Source of the DNA: JAEUKA01 sp035328405 | Lineage (GTDB): Bacteria; Myxococcota_A; Polyangia; Palsa-1104; JAEUJZ01 | NCBI GenBank assembly: GCA_035328405.1 | Contig: DAOLIT010000024.1 | Coordinates: 4,109 to 68,108 of the forward strand | Direction: 5' to 3' | Length of the DNA stretch: 64,000 bases | Shown here: positions 27,163-35,787 of the stretch, in pieces | Layout: the number at the start of each line of letters is the position of its first letter | How positions within the stretch are numbered: the stretch's first letter is position 1 | Notes under the pieces: generated by a model | Told to the model about the DNA's origin: nothing | Databases searched by the model: none | The model's input: the letters and a program-made list of their open reading frames with translations, nothing else | Translations under genes and position numbers: made by a program

Positions 27163-27651
27163 ATGATCGTCGGTGTCTGTCGGATCACGTTGCAACTCGA
27201 GGACTGTCACAACGAGAAAGACAGGCGTTCGGTGCTGCGCCGTATCAAAGATCGCGTCCAACAAAAATGGAACTGCGCCATCGCTGAGGTCGGTGACACG
27301 GAATCGCTCGAAACGGCTCAACTTGCCTTTGTGGTTTTGTCGAGCGAACGCAGCTACACCCAGTCGCTTGTTCAGAAAATCCTGTCCTTTGTTGAAGATT
27401 TGGCGTTTGCCCGGATCGTCGATGACGAACAGGATTTTTTGGATTATGGAGACGGCTCGATCGCGGATCTTTCGGATCAGCAAAACCAGCATTTTGAACC
27501 AGATGAGCCGGGACCACCGATCAAGCGAGCTGCGCTGATTGTTCCTCGACCGCTTGCGCCGGCTGAGTATCCGTGGGATTCACCGACGGTAGATGCGCCG
27601 ATCGCAGAAGCGAACCAGCCAAGTCCGCGCAAAGAGCCTGCGGACCGTTGA
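27163..27651 (+). CDS. DUF503 family protein (YlxP-like)
   Basis: A 162-residue protein whose first ~90 residues match DUF503: MIVGVCRITLQLEDCHNEKD, RRSVLRRIKDRVQQKWNCAIAEVGD and AQLAFVVLSSE. This family normally sits right after infB in Firmicutes and delta-proteobacteria, as here (14 bases downstream of infB). The C-terminal ~70 residues are a Pro/Glu/Asp-rich tail without similarity I can place. The function is unknown; a link to ribosome biogenesis is inferred from position. rbfA, the other usual neighbour, is not present downstream. Confidence 0.88.
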   Translation: MIVGVCRITLQLEDCHNEKDRRSVLRRIKDRVQQKWNCAIAEVGDTESLETAQLAFVVLSSERSYTQSLVQKILSFVEDLAFARIVDDEQDFLDYGDGSIADLSDQQNQHFEPDEPGPPIKRAALIVPRPLAPAEYPWDSPTVDAPIAEANQPSPRKEPADR

Positions 27652-27703
27652 TTCGACGCGACGAAGCAAATCCCCGACGGCGTGTTGTTCGAGCGGTGGA
27701 ACG

Positions 27704-28501
27704 TCACTCTACGCTGGTGTCTTGAGAAGAAGTGGCGTCCTCGGCCTCATCGTAGGGTTGAGTTGCCGTTGGTGCTGTGTCGTGGGCGAAGGGATCTGCC
27801 TCCTTTAGCAGGCGATCTATGTCGAGTGGGTCGAATGGTTTGCGGAGAAACTGCTCGACGATGTGCGGCTCGTTCAACGTCAACTGAAACAAGACGTTTC
27901 CGTCCATGCTGTGGGTCACGATGAGCCGAGTGGCACCCTTTCCATGTGGGCGCATGTCCTCCCAAATCGCCCATCGGGTGTGGTTGGCGAGCCCGACAAA
28001 CCGAGGCTCGGTCGATGGAGGCGTTGAGGACGAAAGCGTTGGGGATGAAAGACTCGGTTTCGGGATGGAGGCGACGCGCAAGGATGGCGAAGTCTCGATG
28101 ATCTTGTTCCAGAGTAGATAGGTGTTTCCATCTGCGGACCAGCCACCGGTCGCGTCAGGTGGGACCAACAGACCGATCAGCTCGACCATTTCCGTTTTGG
28201 CGGAAGCGAGCACCGTGGTTCGGTCAAACGCTTTGCAAATCGCGAAACGCGGCAACGCGGTCGGCTGAACATCGCAGCGGGAAAAGCGCGGATGAAATGG
28301 GGACAGCGCGCCTTGGACCGTTACGGACACACCTGTATCCGTTTCCGCCACCTGCAAACGGGGTCGCTTCTGGGTTGGCTCTTCAGGTTGGGACAGGAAC
28401 TGAGGGCCGCAGGTCAGCAGCAGGAAAAAGGGGGCAAAAAGCAGAATCCCAAACAACGGTAGCGATGCGTACCAAGGGCGAAGATCGCTTTGCTTTGACA
28501 T
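27704..28501 (-). CDS. Hypothetical envelope protein
   Basis: A 265-residue protein I do not recognise. Near the N-terminus a hydrophobic stretch (LPLFGILLFAPFFLLLTCG) ends in LLTC at Cys31, so it is either a membrane anchor or a lipoprotein signal with a long leader. The soluble part has two Cys (SRCDVQP, FAICKAF), a Ser/Thr/Pro-rich stretch around residue 150 (SLSSPTLSSSTPPSTEP) and an acidic C-terminal tail (YDEAEDATSSQDTSVE). It is convergent with the DUF503 gene and divergent from the amidohydrolase. Confidence 0.6.
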   Translation of the reverse strand: MSKQSDLRPWYASLPLFGILLFAPFFLLLTCGPQFLSQPEEPTQKRPRLQVAETDTGVSVTVQGALSPFHPRFSRCDVQPTALPRFAICKAFDRTTVLASAKTEMVELIGLLVPPDATGGWSADGNTYLLWNKIIETSPSLRVASIPKPSLSSPTLSSSTPPSTEPRFVGLANHTRWAIWEDMRPHGKGATRLIVTHSMDGNVLFQLTLNEPHIVEQFLRKPFDPLDIDRLLKEADPFAHDTAPTATQPYDEAEDATSSQDTSVE

Positions 28502-28681
28502 GGGCGGCAGACCTCAGTCCAATCGTACCGTCTGTCAGAGGGGCTAGCTACTGTAGCGAAATTGCTCATGAACCCCTCAAACTCAGACAAAAAATGCTGT
28601 AGGAAACAGTACAGAAAAATATCGAACAATTGGCAGACACAAGGGAGAATAGGCCGATTCAAAGGAACAGGAGTTCACCTC

Positions 28682-30001
28682 ATGGGGGTAGGACGTTTTG
28701 TAAGCCTCCTTTTTTTGCTCGGGGTTCTTTTCCACGGAGAATGGACCTTCGCAAAAAGCGGGCTTGTGGTGGTGAAGGCAGGGCAATTGCTGGACGTGCG
28801 GACAGGAAAATTGTTGGCACAGCAGGCGTTGCTCATTGAAGACGGACGGATCAAAGAAGTAGGACCGCAACCCACATTGCTTGCGCGGGCCCCAACGGGC
28901 GCGACGATCGTGGATTTGGGAGACCATACGGTCTTGCCGGGACTCATCGATGCACATACGCACCTGACGTACCGAGCGGATGTGGCGAGTTTTCCGTGGC
29001 TTGGGGTTTCTGCTCCCAGAGAGGCGTTGTTCGGGGCGAGACATGCCCGAATCACGCTTTTGGCGGGTTTTACAACCGTGAGAAATCTGGGCGCGCGAGG
29101 GTTCTCGGATGTCGCGCTCCGCGATGCGATCGTGGAAGGCGATGTGCTTGGGCCTCGGATGGTGGTGTCGGGGCCGTCGATGGGCTCGACCGGAGGGCAC
29201 ATGGATTCCAACCTGTTGCCCGCTCCGTTTCGATTCACCGAAGAAGGTGTGGCAGACGGGCCGGAGGGTATCGTTCGCAAAGTTCGCGAGATTGTGAAAT
29301 ACGGCGCTGATGTCATCAAAGTTGCGGTCACAGGGGGATTTTTGTCCGTTGGCACAAATCCAAACAGCGGGCAGTACAGCGACCAAGAACTCGCGGCACT
29401 GGTATCGGAAGCCAAACGGTTGGGCAAAAAGGTTGCGGCGCATGCGCACGGAACAGCGGGCATCAAACAAGCTGTGCGAGCCGGCGTGGATTCCATCGAA
29501 CACGGCACGGAAATCGACGACGAGTGCATCCAACTGATGAAATCACGTGGGACTTTTTTGGTTCCGACTGTGTTCTTGTGGTCGTACTTCACTCCGGACG
29601 CTGCTTTTCCGGGCGTGCCTCCCGAGAAAATCCTCAAGGCGTACAACATGTCCAAAGACGCGAGAACTCGCTTGTCGAAGGCGGTTCGGGCGGGGGTCAA
29701 GATTGCGTTTGGGACGGATTCGTCGGTGTATCCGCACGGCCTCAACGGCCACGAATTTGCCGCGCTGCTGGACTTGGGAATGACGCCGCTCGGGGCGATC
29801 CAAGCCGCGACCATCAATGCTGCGGCACTTTTGGGATGGGAACAGCAGGTTGGGCAACTTCAGCCGGGCTTTTATGCCGACCTTGTGGCGGTGCCGACGA
29901 ATCCGCTGTTGGATGTGCGGGTGCTCGAGAACATTCCGTTCGTGATGAAAGGCGGCGAGATTGTCAAGGACGAGCGGACCCCAAAGAAATCAGCGCCGTA
30001 A
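28682..30001 (+). CDS. Exported amidohydrolase (imidazolonepropionase/prolidase-like)
   Basis: A 439-residue metal-dependent hydrolase with a signal peptide (FVSLLFLLGVLFHGEWTFA). The amidohydrolase fold is clear: the N-terminal small domain ending in GDHTVLPGLIDAHTHL (the HxH metal ligands), KVAVTGGF (a possible carbamylated-Lys strand), HAHGTAGIKQAVRAGVDSIEHGTE (two further His) and FGTDSSVYPHGLNGHE (the final Asp ligand). Many exported members split dipeptides such as Xaa-Pro or Xaa-Arg, but the substrate is not determined by sequence. The start at 28682 is set by AGGAG eight bases upstream and by the signal peptide. Confidence 0.85.
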   Translation: MGVGRFVSLLFLLGVLFHGEWTFAKSGLVVVKAGQLLDVRTGKLLAQQALLIEDGRIKEVGPQPTLLARAPTGATIVDLGDHTVLPGLIDAHTHLTYRADVASFPWLGVSAPREALFGARHARITLLAGFTTVRNLGARGFSDVALRDAIVEGDVLGPRMVVSGPSMGSTGGHMDSNLLPAPFRFTEEGVADGPEGIVRKVREIVKYGADVIKVAVTGGFLSVGTNPNSGQYSDQELAALVSEAKRLGKKVAAHAHGTAGIKQAVRAGVDSIEHGTEIDDECIQLMKSRGTFLVPTVFLWSYFTPDAAFPGVPPEKILKAYNMSKDARTRLSKAVRAGVKIAFGTDSSVYPHGLNGHEFAALLDLGMTPLGAIQAATINAAALLGWEQQVGQLQPGFYADLVAVPTNPLLDVRVLENIPFVMKGGEIVKDERTPKKSAP

Positions 30002-30005
30002 ACGA

Positions 30006-30056
30006 GAAACGCCCGCTTGCCGCTCCGAGTAGGTCGCGACAAACAGGCGTTTTCGT
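30006..30056. terminator. Weak hairpin between convergent genes
   Basis: ACGAGAAACGCC and GGCGTTTTCGT can pair over about 11 bases with one bulged G and a loop of about 26 bases, in the gap between the amidohydrolase and the metalloprotease genes. It may serve as a bidirectional terminator, but the long loop makes it weak. Confidence 0.3.
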
Positions 30057-30073
30057 CGAGGGACGGTGGATTT

Positions 30074-31612
30074 CTAGTTCACGCCGACGGCGGTCCAAAC
30101 CGTGCCGACGGCCTTGTATTCGGCACCGGTCGATCCGTACAGATCCTTGGCGGCATTCAAAGTGGCCGTGCGGGCTGCTTTGAAGTTCGTCGAGGAAGTC
30201 ATGTACGCGGTCAGGGCGCGGTACCAAATTTTTTCGGCTTTTTGACGCCCGATCCCAGTGACGGTCTGGCCGGACGTGCGGTTTTTGCCGCCTTGTGAAA
30301 GCAGGTAGAAGAAGTTGTTGGCGATGCCCGACGAATAGTGGACATCGACGCCGCTGCGATACTTCGAGTAGTGGTCAAGCGATGCTCCGTCGGCCACCGG
30401 ATCGGCCATGTTGCGCAGGAAACTTCTGCCAACCATGATTTTTTCGCCGATCAGAAAGTCGCCAGGGTCCGAGGCATTGGCTGCGTAGTACTCGACGGCA
30501 GTGCCGAAAATATCGCTCGTTGCTTCGTTCAGACCGCCTGATTCGCCCGAATACACGAGTTTGGCCGTGCGCGAAGTGACGCCGTGGCTCATTTCGTGTC
30601 CGGCCACGTCAATCGCGACCAGAGGTTTGAGCACGCTGCCATCGCCGTCCCCGTAGGTCATGCAGAAACAGGAATCGGACCAGAAGGCGTTGTTGTATCG
30701 AGTGCTGTAGTGAACGCGGGATTGGGCGGCTTTGCCGTCGTTGGCGATGCCGTTGCGACCATGTACGTTTTTGTAGTAGTCCCACGTTTTGGTCGCCCCG
30801 TAGTGCGCATCGACACCTGCGCTGGCTGCGTTGCCGGTCGTGCCGTCTCCCCAGGAGTTTGAGGTTTGGCTGAACACCGAGCCGCCCGAGGTCTTGTTGG
30901 CCAAGTTGATCGTTGGCGAGTAGCCGTGGCCGACATCGATGAGCTCGTACTTGGAACCGTTTTGATTGGTGTTGAGCGACACCGTGCCGACGTACAGGCC
31001 GCGTCCCTGTCCGCCGACCGCACCCGTCTCAATTTCGTCATACGCGCTCAGCAAACGGCCATCTTTGGCATCGACAAACGTATGCAGCACGCTTGGGGTA
31101 CCGTCGGAGAGCACACCTTCACTTACAACCTCGTATGCGAGTGGTTGATCGGTTTCCTCTCCGAGTGCATGGATCACCAATTTGGGTGCCGAGGCCACGA
31201 CGCGCTCGACGTTCCAGGTTTGTCGCGCGAACCTCTCGGCCTGACTCGGCGTCAAATCGGGACGTTGGCTCGCGGAAATTGGTCGAAGCAGCATCGCGGA
31301 AAAGGTTTCTTCCTCGCGCACCGTCGCTGTTGAGTGAACCACAAAGTCGCCACCAACAACGGGCAGGCCACGGTAAAACCGATCGAACCGAACGTGTTCT
31401 TGACCAAACTCGTCCACTTCGCGGTTGCGCTGGCGCAACACATCGTTGTTGTCCAGGCCAAGCTGAGCGCCGCGCGCTTGGATCAAAGACACCGCCTGCG
31501 CGCTCACCTCTTGGCCATCGTTGCTTTGCGCCTCCACCGCGATCAAATCGCTGCCACCACAGGCCGGAAGAGCCGCCATCGCTGCCACTGACAAGAAGAA
31601 GAACTTACGCAT
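30074..31612 (-). CDS. M4 (thermolysin-like) zinc metalloprotease, lipoprotein precursor
   Basis: A 512-residue secreted protease precursor. The start at 31612 gives a lipoprotein-type signal (MRKFFFLSVAAMAALPAC, Cys18) and has GAGAGG five bases upstream. Residues ~30-200 are the FTP/PepSY propeptide (RFYRGLPVVGGDFVVHS; AYEVVSEG; DAKDGRLLSAYD), which is normally cut off. The catalytic domain holds GHEMSHGVT (His339, Glu340, His343) and the third zinc ligand in NEATSDIFG (Glu363, with Asp367). The thermolysin His near the C-terminus is likely in DVHYSSGIANNFFYLLS. It should digest extracellular protein, as expected for a predatory or scavenging bacterium, but that lifestyle is inference. The longer frame upstream overlaps arginase and is not coding. 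Confidence 0.93.
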   Translation of the reverse strand: MRKFFFLSVAAMAALPACGGSDLIAVEAQSNDGQEVSAQAVSLIQARGAQLGLDNNDVLRQRNREVDEFGQEHVRFDRFYRGLPVVGGDFVVHSTATVREEETFSAMLLRPISASQRPDLTPSQAERFARQTWNVERVVASAPKLVIHALGEETDQPLAYEVVSEGVLSDGTPSVLHTFVDAKDGRLLSAYDEIETGAVGGQGRGLYVGTVSLNTNQNGSKYELIDVGHGYSPTINLANKTSGGSVFSQTSNSWGDGTTGNAASAGVDAHYGATKTWDYYKNVHGRNGIANDGKAAQSRVHYSTRYNNAFWSDSCFCMTYGDGDGSVLKPLVAIDVAGHEMSHGVTSRTAKLVYSGESGGLNEATSDIFGTAVEYYAANASDPGDFLIGEKIMVGRSFLRNMADPVADGASLDHYSKYRSGVDVHYSSGIANNFFYLLSQGGKNRTSGQTVTGIGRQKAEKIWYRALTAYMTSSTNFKAARTATLNAAKDLYGSTGAEYKAVGTVWTAVGVN

Positions 31613-31770
31613 GGGAACCTCTCGTTTTTGGGTTTGTTTGTACGACCGAAGCCTTGACGATGCGAATTGCGTGCCAAACATCTCAAAGCCCATACGCGGC
31701 CAAAAAGCGAGGGCGTTTCCGACGAGGAATCGTCGTTGTTGCCGCTCAAATCGGTGGTCTGAACCTGGGG

Positions 31771-31838
31771 GGAAAGTCCCCGAAAGGTGGGTGGAATGGG
31801 TGCCAAAACCCCCAACGCCCATGGGCAGCGGACTTTCC
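31771..31838. other. Inverted repeat in the leader before arginase
   Basis: GGAAAGTCC at 31771-31779 and GGACTTTCC at 31830-31838 are perfect reverse complements. The 50 bases between include GGGTGG and CCAAAACCCCC, which can pair further. It lies upstream of the arginase ATG at 31895 and could be a structured leader or an operator pair. Confidence 0.35.
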
Positions 31839-31894
31839 ATCGCGCGCGCTTCTCGGTACAAAGGCCAAAACACACAAGTTTTCTGGAAACCGCG

Positions 31895-32821
31895 ATGAAC
31901 CAACGTCCAAACATTGTCGAAATCATCGGTGTCCCCTGCGACTTGGGCTGCAACATTCGAGGCGCTAACGTCGGGCCTGCCATGGTGCGGGTGGCGGGTT
32001 TGGCGGATCGGTTGGAAAAACTGAAAATTCGAGCGTTCGACGGCGGCGACGTGATGGTTCCTTTTCGCGAACGGCTGGGTCCGCAAACGCTCGAGAGTCA
32101 ACCGCTGTATGTTTCGACGATCGGCCAAATTTGCGACGAGGTGTTTGCTCGAGTGCAAGCCTCGCTGCGAGCCGGGCGGTTTCCGCTGATATTGGGCGGC
32201 GATCACTCGATTGCGATCGGCTCGATCAAAGGAGCGGCGGATTTTTGGGTGCAGCAAGGTAGGCAATTGGGTCTTTTGTGGGTGGATGCGCACGCGGACA
32301 TGAACACTCCGGCGACATCTCCGTCGGGAAATATCCACGGAATGCCTCTTTCGACGGTACTCGGGCTGGGGTTTGAGCGGCTGGTCCATACGGGCGGAAT
32401 GGGCCCACGTCTTCGGCCCGAAAATGTCGTCCTTTTGGGGATTCGCGATCTCGATCGAGACGAACAGACTTTCGTGAAAGAGACCGGCATTCGGTACTAC
32501 ACGATGAAGGATCTGGATCAGCGCGGCATGTACGCGGTTGTCACAGAGGCGCTCGATGACCTGACGAAGCGTTGTGCGGCGCTGCATGTGTCGTTCGACC
32601 TGGACGCGGTGGACCCGGTGTACGCGCCAGGCGTCAGCACGCCCGTGCGCGGCGGCCTTACGTACCGAGAAGCGCATTTGTTGCTCGAGCTTGTGGCTGA
32701 GCAAGGACTTTTGCGATCGCTGGATTTGGTCGAACTCAACCCGATGAACGACGTAGGACACCAAACCACCCGGCTGTGCATCGAGCTGGCTCTGTCGGCG
32801 CTCGGGAAGACGATTGTGTGA
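31895..32821 (+). CDS. rocF: Arginase
   Basis: A 308-residue member of the ureohydrolase family that hydrolyses arginine to ornithine and urea. The dimanganese-binding motifs are intact: GGDHSIAIGS, VDAHADMN and SFDLDAVDP. The start IIGVPCDLGCNIRGANVGPAMVR is typical for arginase rather than agmatinase, as is ELNPMNDVGHQT near the C-terminus. The ATG at 31895 fits the length of characterised arginases (~300). It stands alone: no ornithine aminotransferase or urease gene is beside it. Confidence 0.92.
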   Translation: MNQRPNIVEIIGVPCDLGCNIRGANVGPAMVRVAGLADRLEKLKIRAFDGGDVMVPFRERLGPQTLESQPLYVSTIGQICDEVFARVQASLRAGRFPLILGGDHSIAIGSIKGAADFWVQQGRQLGLLWVDAHADMNTPATSPSGNIHGMPLSTVLGLGFERLVHTGGMGPRLRPENVVLLGIRDLDRDEQTFVKETGIRYYTMKDLDQRGMYAVVTEALDDLTKRCAALHVSFDLDAVDPVYAPGVSTPVRGGLTYREAHLLLELVAEQGLLRSLDLVELNPMNDVGHQTTRLCIELALSALGKTIV

Positions 32822-32899
32822 ACCAGACCCAAGCCGTTTTTGAGCAAGCACTGCGGGCGAATGCTGACTTAAAGGAAGTTCCACGATAGTCTGTCGGCC

Positions 32900-33307
32900 A
32901 TGTCGTCTCGTCGAAGCGCAGTGCCTGACATCGTGGGTTGCACCTTCGTTCTGTTCGCGGTAGCGCTTGTGTTTCCGGTGTTGCGTGCGCCGTTTTTGCA
33001 CCACGACGCAAGGGCTCTGGCGCTCGATTTGCTGGGTTTCGGAGGACTTCTCTTGGCAAGTCTCCTGGCTGCGGTGGGCCTGTTTCTGCGCCAGTTTGTC
33101 GCGTATGTGCTTGCGATGGCCTTGTCGGTCTTTGCGGTGGGCGCAGCGGTCGCCAATTGGCACATGCCCGAGACAGGCCAGCTTCCGACAGCCGTTCTCG
33201 CTGGCATGAGCTTTGTTTTTTTGCTCGTGAGTTTCGACGAGTTTGAAAACGGCAAGAAGTCGCAGTCTTCGACGAAACCACCCGCCCAACAGGAAATCGA
33301 AGCCTGA
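32900..33307 (+). CDS. Small four-helix membrane protein
   Basis: A 135-residue protein with four hydrophobic segments (IVGCTFVLFAVALVFPVL; LDLLGFGGLLLASLLAAVGLF; FVAYVLAMALSVFAVGAAVA; LAGMSFVFLLVSF) and a short charged tail (ENGKKSQSSTKPPAQQEIEA). No family is recognised. It starts 78 bases after arginase on the same strand and could be cotranscribed with it. Confidence 0.6.
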   Translation: MSSRRSAVPDIVGCTFVLFAVALVFPVLRAPFLHHDARALALDLLGFGGLLLASLLAAVGLFLRQFVAYVLAMALSVFAVGAAVANWHMPETGQLPTAVLAGMSFVFLLVSFDEFENGKKSQSSTKPPAQQEIEA

Positions 33308-33416
33308 TCGTTTGGCCGATCCAGCACAAGGGCCAGCATAAATCGTGCCATGGGCAAAATGTCGTATTTTGGGGGTAAAGCGCGGGGTTTGTGCGCTGGG
33401 CGCGTACACACAGGGC

Positions 33417-34262
33417 ATGGAGCTTGTCGGAACCCTCAAGGCTTTTGAACTTCCGTTTCCCTCGGAACCGCAAGTACGACCTGGTCACTTTCCGGACGTA
33501 GCGCGGACCAATTCCACCGGAGCCGCTCGCGAGCGCGCCTGGAACGAAAAGCCGAGCCGTGGCCGTCGCCTCGGCGACCGAGGGAGCGAGGCCGAAAGCC
33601 GCGAGATGCCCGGTGGGTTTGGCCACAGGAGTCTGGGAAGTGAGCAAGTCGTACCAGGCAAACTTCGCAAAACCCACGCGCCGTGGCAGGCCCGACGTTT
33701 GCTCATCGACGCGGCGGGCCAATTGGAAGGGTTCGTCAAGAACTGTGCGCCGTCTGAACAGGACCTTCTTCGGGCTGCGCTCCGTGACATCGAGCGCATC
33801 GCTGAAGCGTTGGCACCGCTGGCCATCCGCCCCGAGCGCAGTCGTCGGTTGAGGTACAGTCCGGCCTGGCGGCGTGCGTTCGCGGCGCTTTTGCGCGAGC
33901 GACGAGAGATGTCTGGCTTGAGTCGTCGGCAACTGGCGGTCAAAAGCCAGCTTTCCTGGACAACGATTCGCAATCTGGAAACCCTGCGGACTCATCCAGA
34001 GAACGGAACCATCGAGCGGCTTTTGCGCGTCAGGGAACTGCGTCTGACGCTGCGAGATCTACCGTCGGAAGCTCTGCCGCCAGAGGCTCTGCCGCCAGAG
34101 GCTCTGCCGCCAGAGGCACTGCCGCCAGAGGCACTGCCGCCAGAGGCACTGCCGCCAGAGGCACTGCCGTCGGAAACCCCTCTCTGTCACCGGCGCGGCG
34201 AGGGTATTGTCGCACACCCTACCAAACACCGTCGTTCCGCCCGTCGAAAAAGACTGGTATAA
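33417..34262 (+). CDS. XRE-like helix-turn-helix protein with PPEAL repeats
   Basis: A 281-residue protein. Residues ~150-210 form a helix-turn-helix of the XRE type (FAALLRERREMSGLSRRQLAVKSQLSWTTIRNLE core SRRQLAVKSQLSWTTIRNLE), so it probably binds DNA. The first ~100 residues are basic and low in predicted structure. After the helix-turn-helix comes a run of six PPEAL units preceded by PSEAL (residues ~220-252), encoded by a 15-bp tandem repeat, and then a basic tail (KHRRSARRKRL). The start at 33417 (MELVGTLKAFELPF) is a guess; an upstream ATG at 33345 would add 24 residues. No target can be named. Confidence 0.55.
   Translation: MELVGTLKAFELPFPSEPQVRPGHFPDVARTNSTGAARERAWNEKPSRGRRLGDRGSEAESREMPGGFGHRSLGSEQVVPGKLRKTHAPWQARRLLIDAAGQLEGFVKNCAPSEQDLLRAALRDIERIAEALAPLAIRPERSRRLRYSPAWRRAFAALLRERREMSGLSRRQLAVKSQLSWTTIRNLETLRTHPENGTIERLLRVRELRLTLRDLPSEALPPEALPPEALPPEALPPEALPPEALPPEALPSETPLCHRRGEGIVAHPTKHRRSARRKRLV
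34077..34170. repeat. 15-bp tandem repeat, six copies
   Basis: CTGCCGCCAGAGGCT or its single-base variant CTGCCGCCAGAGGCA is repeated six times in a row inside the helix-turn-helix gene, coding LPPEA each time. The first two copies carry T and the last four A at the end, so the copies arose by recent duplication. Because the unit is a multiple of three, copy-number change would lengthen or shorten the protein without a frameshift. Confidence 0.9.
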
Positions 34263-34278
34263 GGGGACCCCTTTTCTC

Positions 34279-35787
34279 ATGGCCTACGCTTCCCCTGGTC
34301 CCTCTTTTGAGCCAAAGACCGCTTCTTCAGGAGCATTTTCGTCGCTGTGGCCGCGTCCTCACGAGCGGTTTCTTGCGATGCGTTACTTGTTTCGACGCGG
34401 ACCGCACCGAGGGCTTCTGTTTCTCGCGGGTCTTTCGCTGGTTTTGACCGTCGCTGTTGAAATCGCGTTTTTTTTCGTCCCCGGAGCTCAAACTCCGCAG
34501 TTTGCGGTTTTGGCACTCGCGCTTCCGCTTTTTACCGTCGTTGCGGGTCTTTTGAACGTCCTTTCCGTCTTCAGCACCGTTGCAGTCCTGGGAGTTTTGT
34601 TGGGGGTCGCGGCGCTCACGGTTGTCATGGCTGTCACGTCTGGCTTTCAAGGAGAAATTCGCAACCGCGTCGTCGGTTTCAATGCGCACGTTCTGATCCT
34701 GAAATACGGCATCGACTTTCACGAATACGAAAGCGCGCTAAAAAAATGTTTGTCTCATCCGTCGGTGAAGGCGGGTAGTCCGTTTGTCTACAATGAAATG
34801 CTCATCGCCAAAGAAGGTGCGCTTGCGGCGGGTGTGTTGGTCAAAGGAATCGATCCAAACCGAGCAGACATTGTGTTGGGCCTTCATTCTTGGCTTTTGC
34901 CACTGTCCACCGGAAAACCACCTTTGGTTTCGGACCTTCAAACCGAATCCGTACCCAATTCTGGAGGACCGCCGCTTCCCAGTTTGTTCATCGGGAAAGA
35001 GCTTGCGCGCAAACTCAAGGCGCAACCGGGTGACAAGCTGCGGCTGATCGCGCCGCAATTGAATTTGGACGCTCTTTCCGGGAGCGAACCGACGCAGGCC
35101 GCGCCACCCAGGTCGCAAGAATTTCGTTTGGCCGGCATTTTTTCGTCGGGATACGACGACTACGATCGTCGTCTTGTGCTGGCGGCGTTGGCACCGTCAC
35201 AACAACTTGTCGGCCAAGGGGATGTCGTTTCGGGTCTTGAAATTCGGACGGATTCGATTGAACGGGCCAAAAAAACGGGTGCTGAACTGGTCGCCATGCT
35301 CGGCGGCGCACCGTATCGCAGCCTCGATTGGGAGGAGCTGAACCACAACCTGTTTGCGGCGCTGGCTCTGCAAAAAACGGTGCTGTCGTTGGTGCTGTTT
35401 CTGATCATTTTGGTCGCAGCGTTCAACATCGTCGCGAGTCTGACGATGATGGTGATCGACAAGACCCGCGAGGTCGCGATTTTGAAAGCGATGGGCATGA
35501 GTCCGAGGTCGATTTCGTCGCTGTTTCGCGTCGCTGGGATGGCGATTGGTTTGTTGGGGGTACTGCTCGGTTTGATTCTGGGCGTGTTGACCTGCAAACT
35601 CATCGAGGGAATGGGTTATTTGCTCGACGCTCACGTCTATATGATCGAGCGTTTGCCGACGCAGATTTCGCCGTTTGAACTTGTGCTCACCGCTTGCATC
35701 ACCGTGCTGATTTCCCTTTTGGCGACGGTATATCCGTCGGTGCGTGCCGCACGGCTTCATCCTGTAGACGGTCTGCGATACGAGTGA
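34279..35787 (+). CDS. FtsX/LolC-E family ABC transporter permease
   Basis: A 502-residue inner-membrane permease of the lipoprotein-releasing type. After a short N-terminal region come two hydrophobic segments, then VFSTVAVLGVLLGVAALTVVMAVTSGFQGE, which is the LolC/LolE signature region, a large periplasmic domain (residues ~145-355), and three closing helices with FNIVASLTMMVIDKTREVAILKAMG (the coupling region) and the end motif YPSVRAARLHPVDGLRYE. LolC/E work with the ATPase LolD and LolA; neither is next to it. It has an extra N-terminal membrane segment compared with LolC (~400 residues). The start at 34279 follows GGGGA. Its last 31 bases overlap the convergent GH13-radical SAM gene. 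Confidence 0.85.
   Translation: MAYASPGPSFEPKTASSGAFSSLWPRPHERFLAMRYLFRRGPHRGLLFLAGLSLVLTVAVEIAFFFVPGAQTPQFAVLALALPLFTVVAGLLNVLSVFSTVAVLGVLLGVAALTVVMAVTSGFQGEIRNRVVGFNAHVLILKYGIDFHEYESALKKCLSHPSVKAGSPFVYNEMLIAKEGALAAGVLVKGIDPNRADIVLGLHSWLLPLSTGKPPLVSDLQTESVPNSGGPPLPSLFIGKELARKLKAQPGDKLRLIAPQLNLDALSGSEPTQAAPPRSQEFRLAGIFSSGYDDYDRRLVLAALAPSQQLVGQGDVVSGLEIRTDSIERAKKTGAELVAMLGGAPYRSLDWEELNHNLFAALALQKTVLSLVLFLIILVAAFNIVASLTMMVIDKTREVAILKAMGMSPRSISSLFRVAGMAIGLLGVLLGLILGVLTCKLIEGMGYLLDAHVYMIERLPTQISPFELVLTACITVLISLLATVYPSVRAARLHPVDGLRYE

Noticed and set aside
31613..33439. The metalloprotease frame continues upstream by ~600 codons, which would make an 1121-residue protein.
   Set aside because: The extension runs antisense through arginase and a membrane-protein gene; the lipoprotein signal and the GAGAGG site place the start at 31612.
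34077..34170. Regular repeats as a possible CRISPR array.
   Set aside because: The units are 15-bp tandem copies without spacers and are in frame within a gene.
34258..34272. TATAAG and GGGGACCCC before the LolC/E-type gene as promoter and hairpin.
   Set aside because: There is no acceptable -35 at the right distance, and the repeat has a one-base loop that cannot form.
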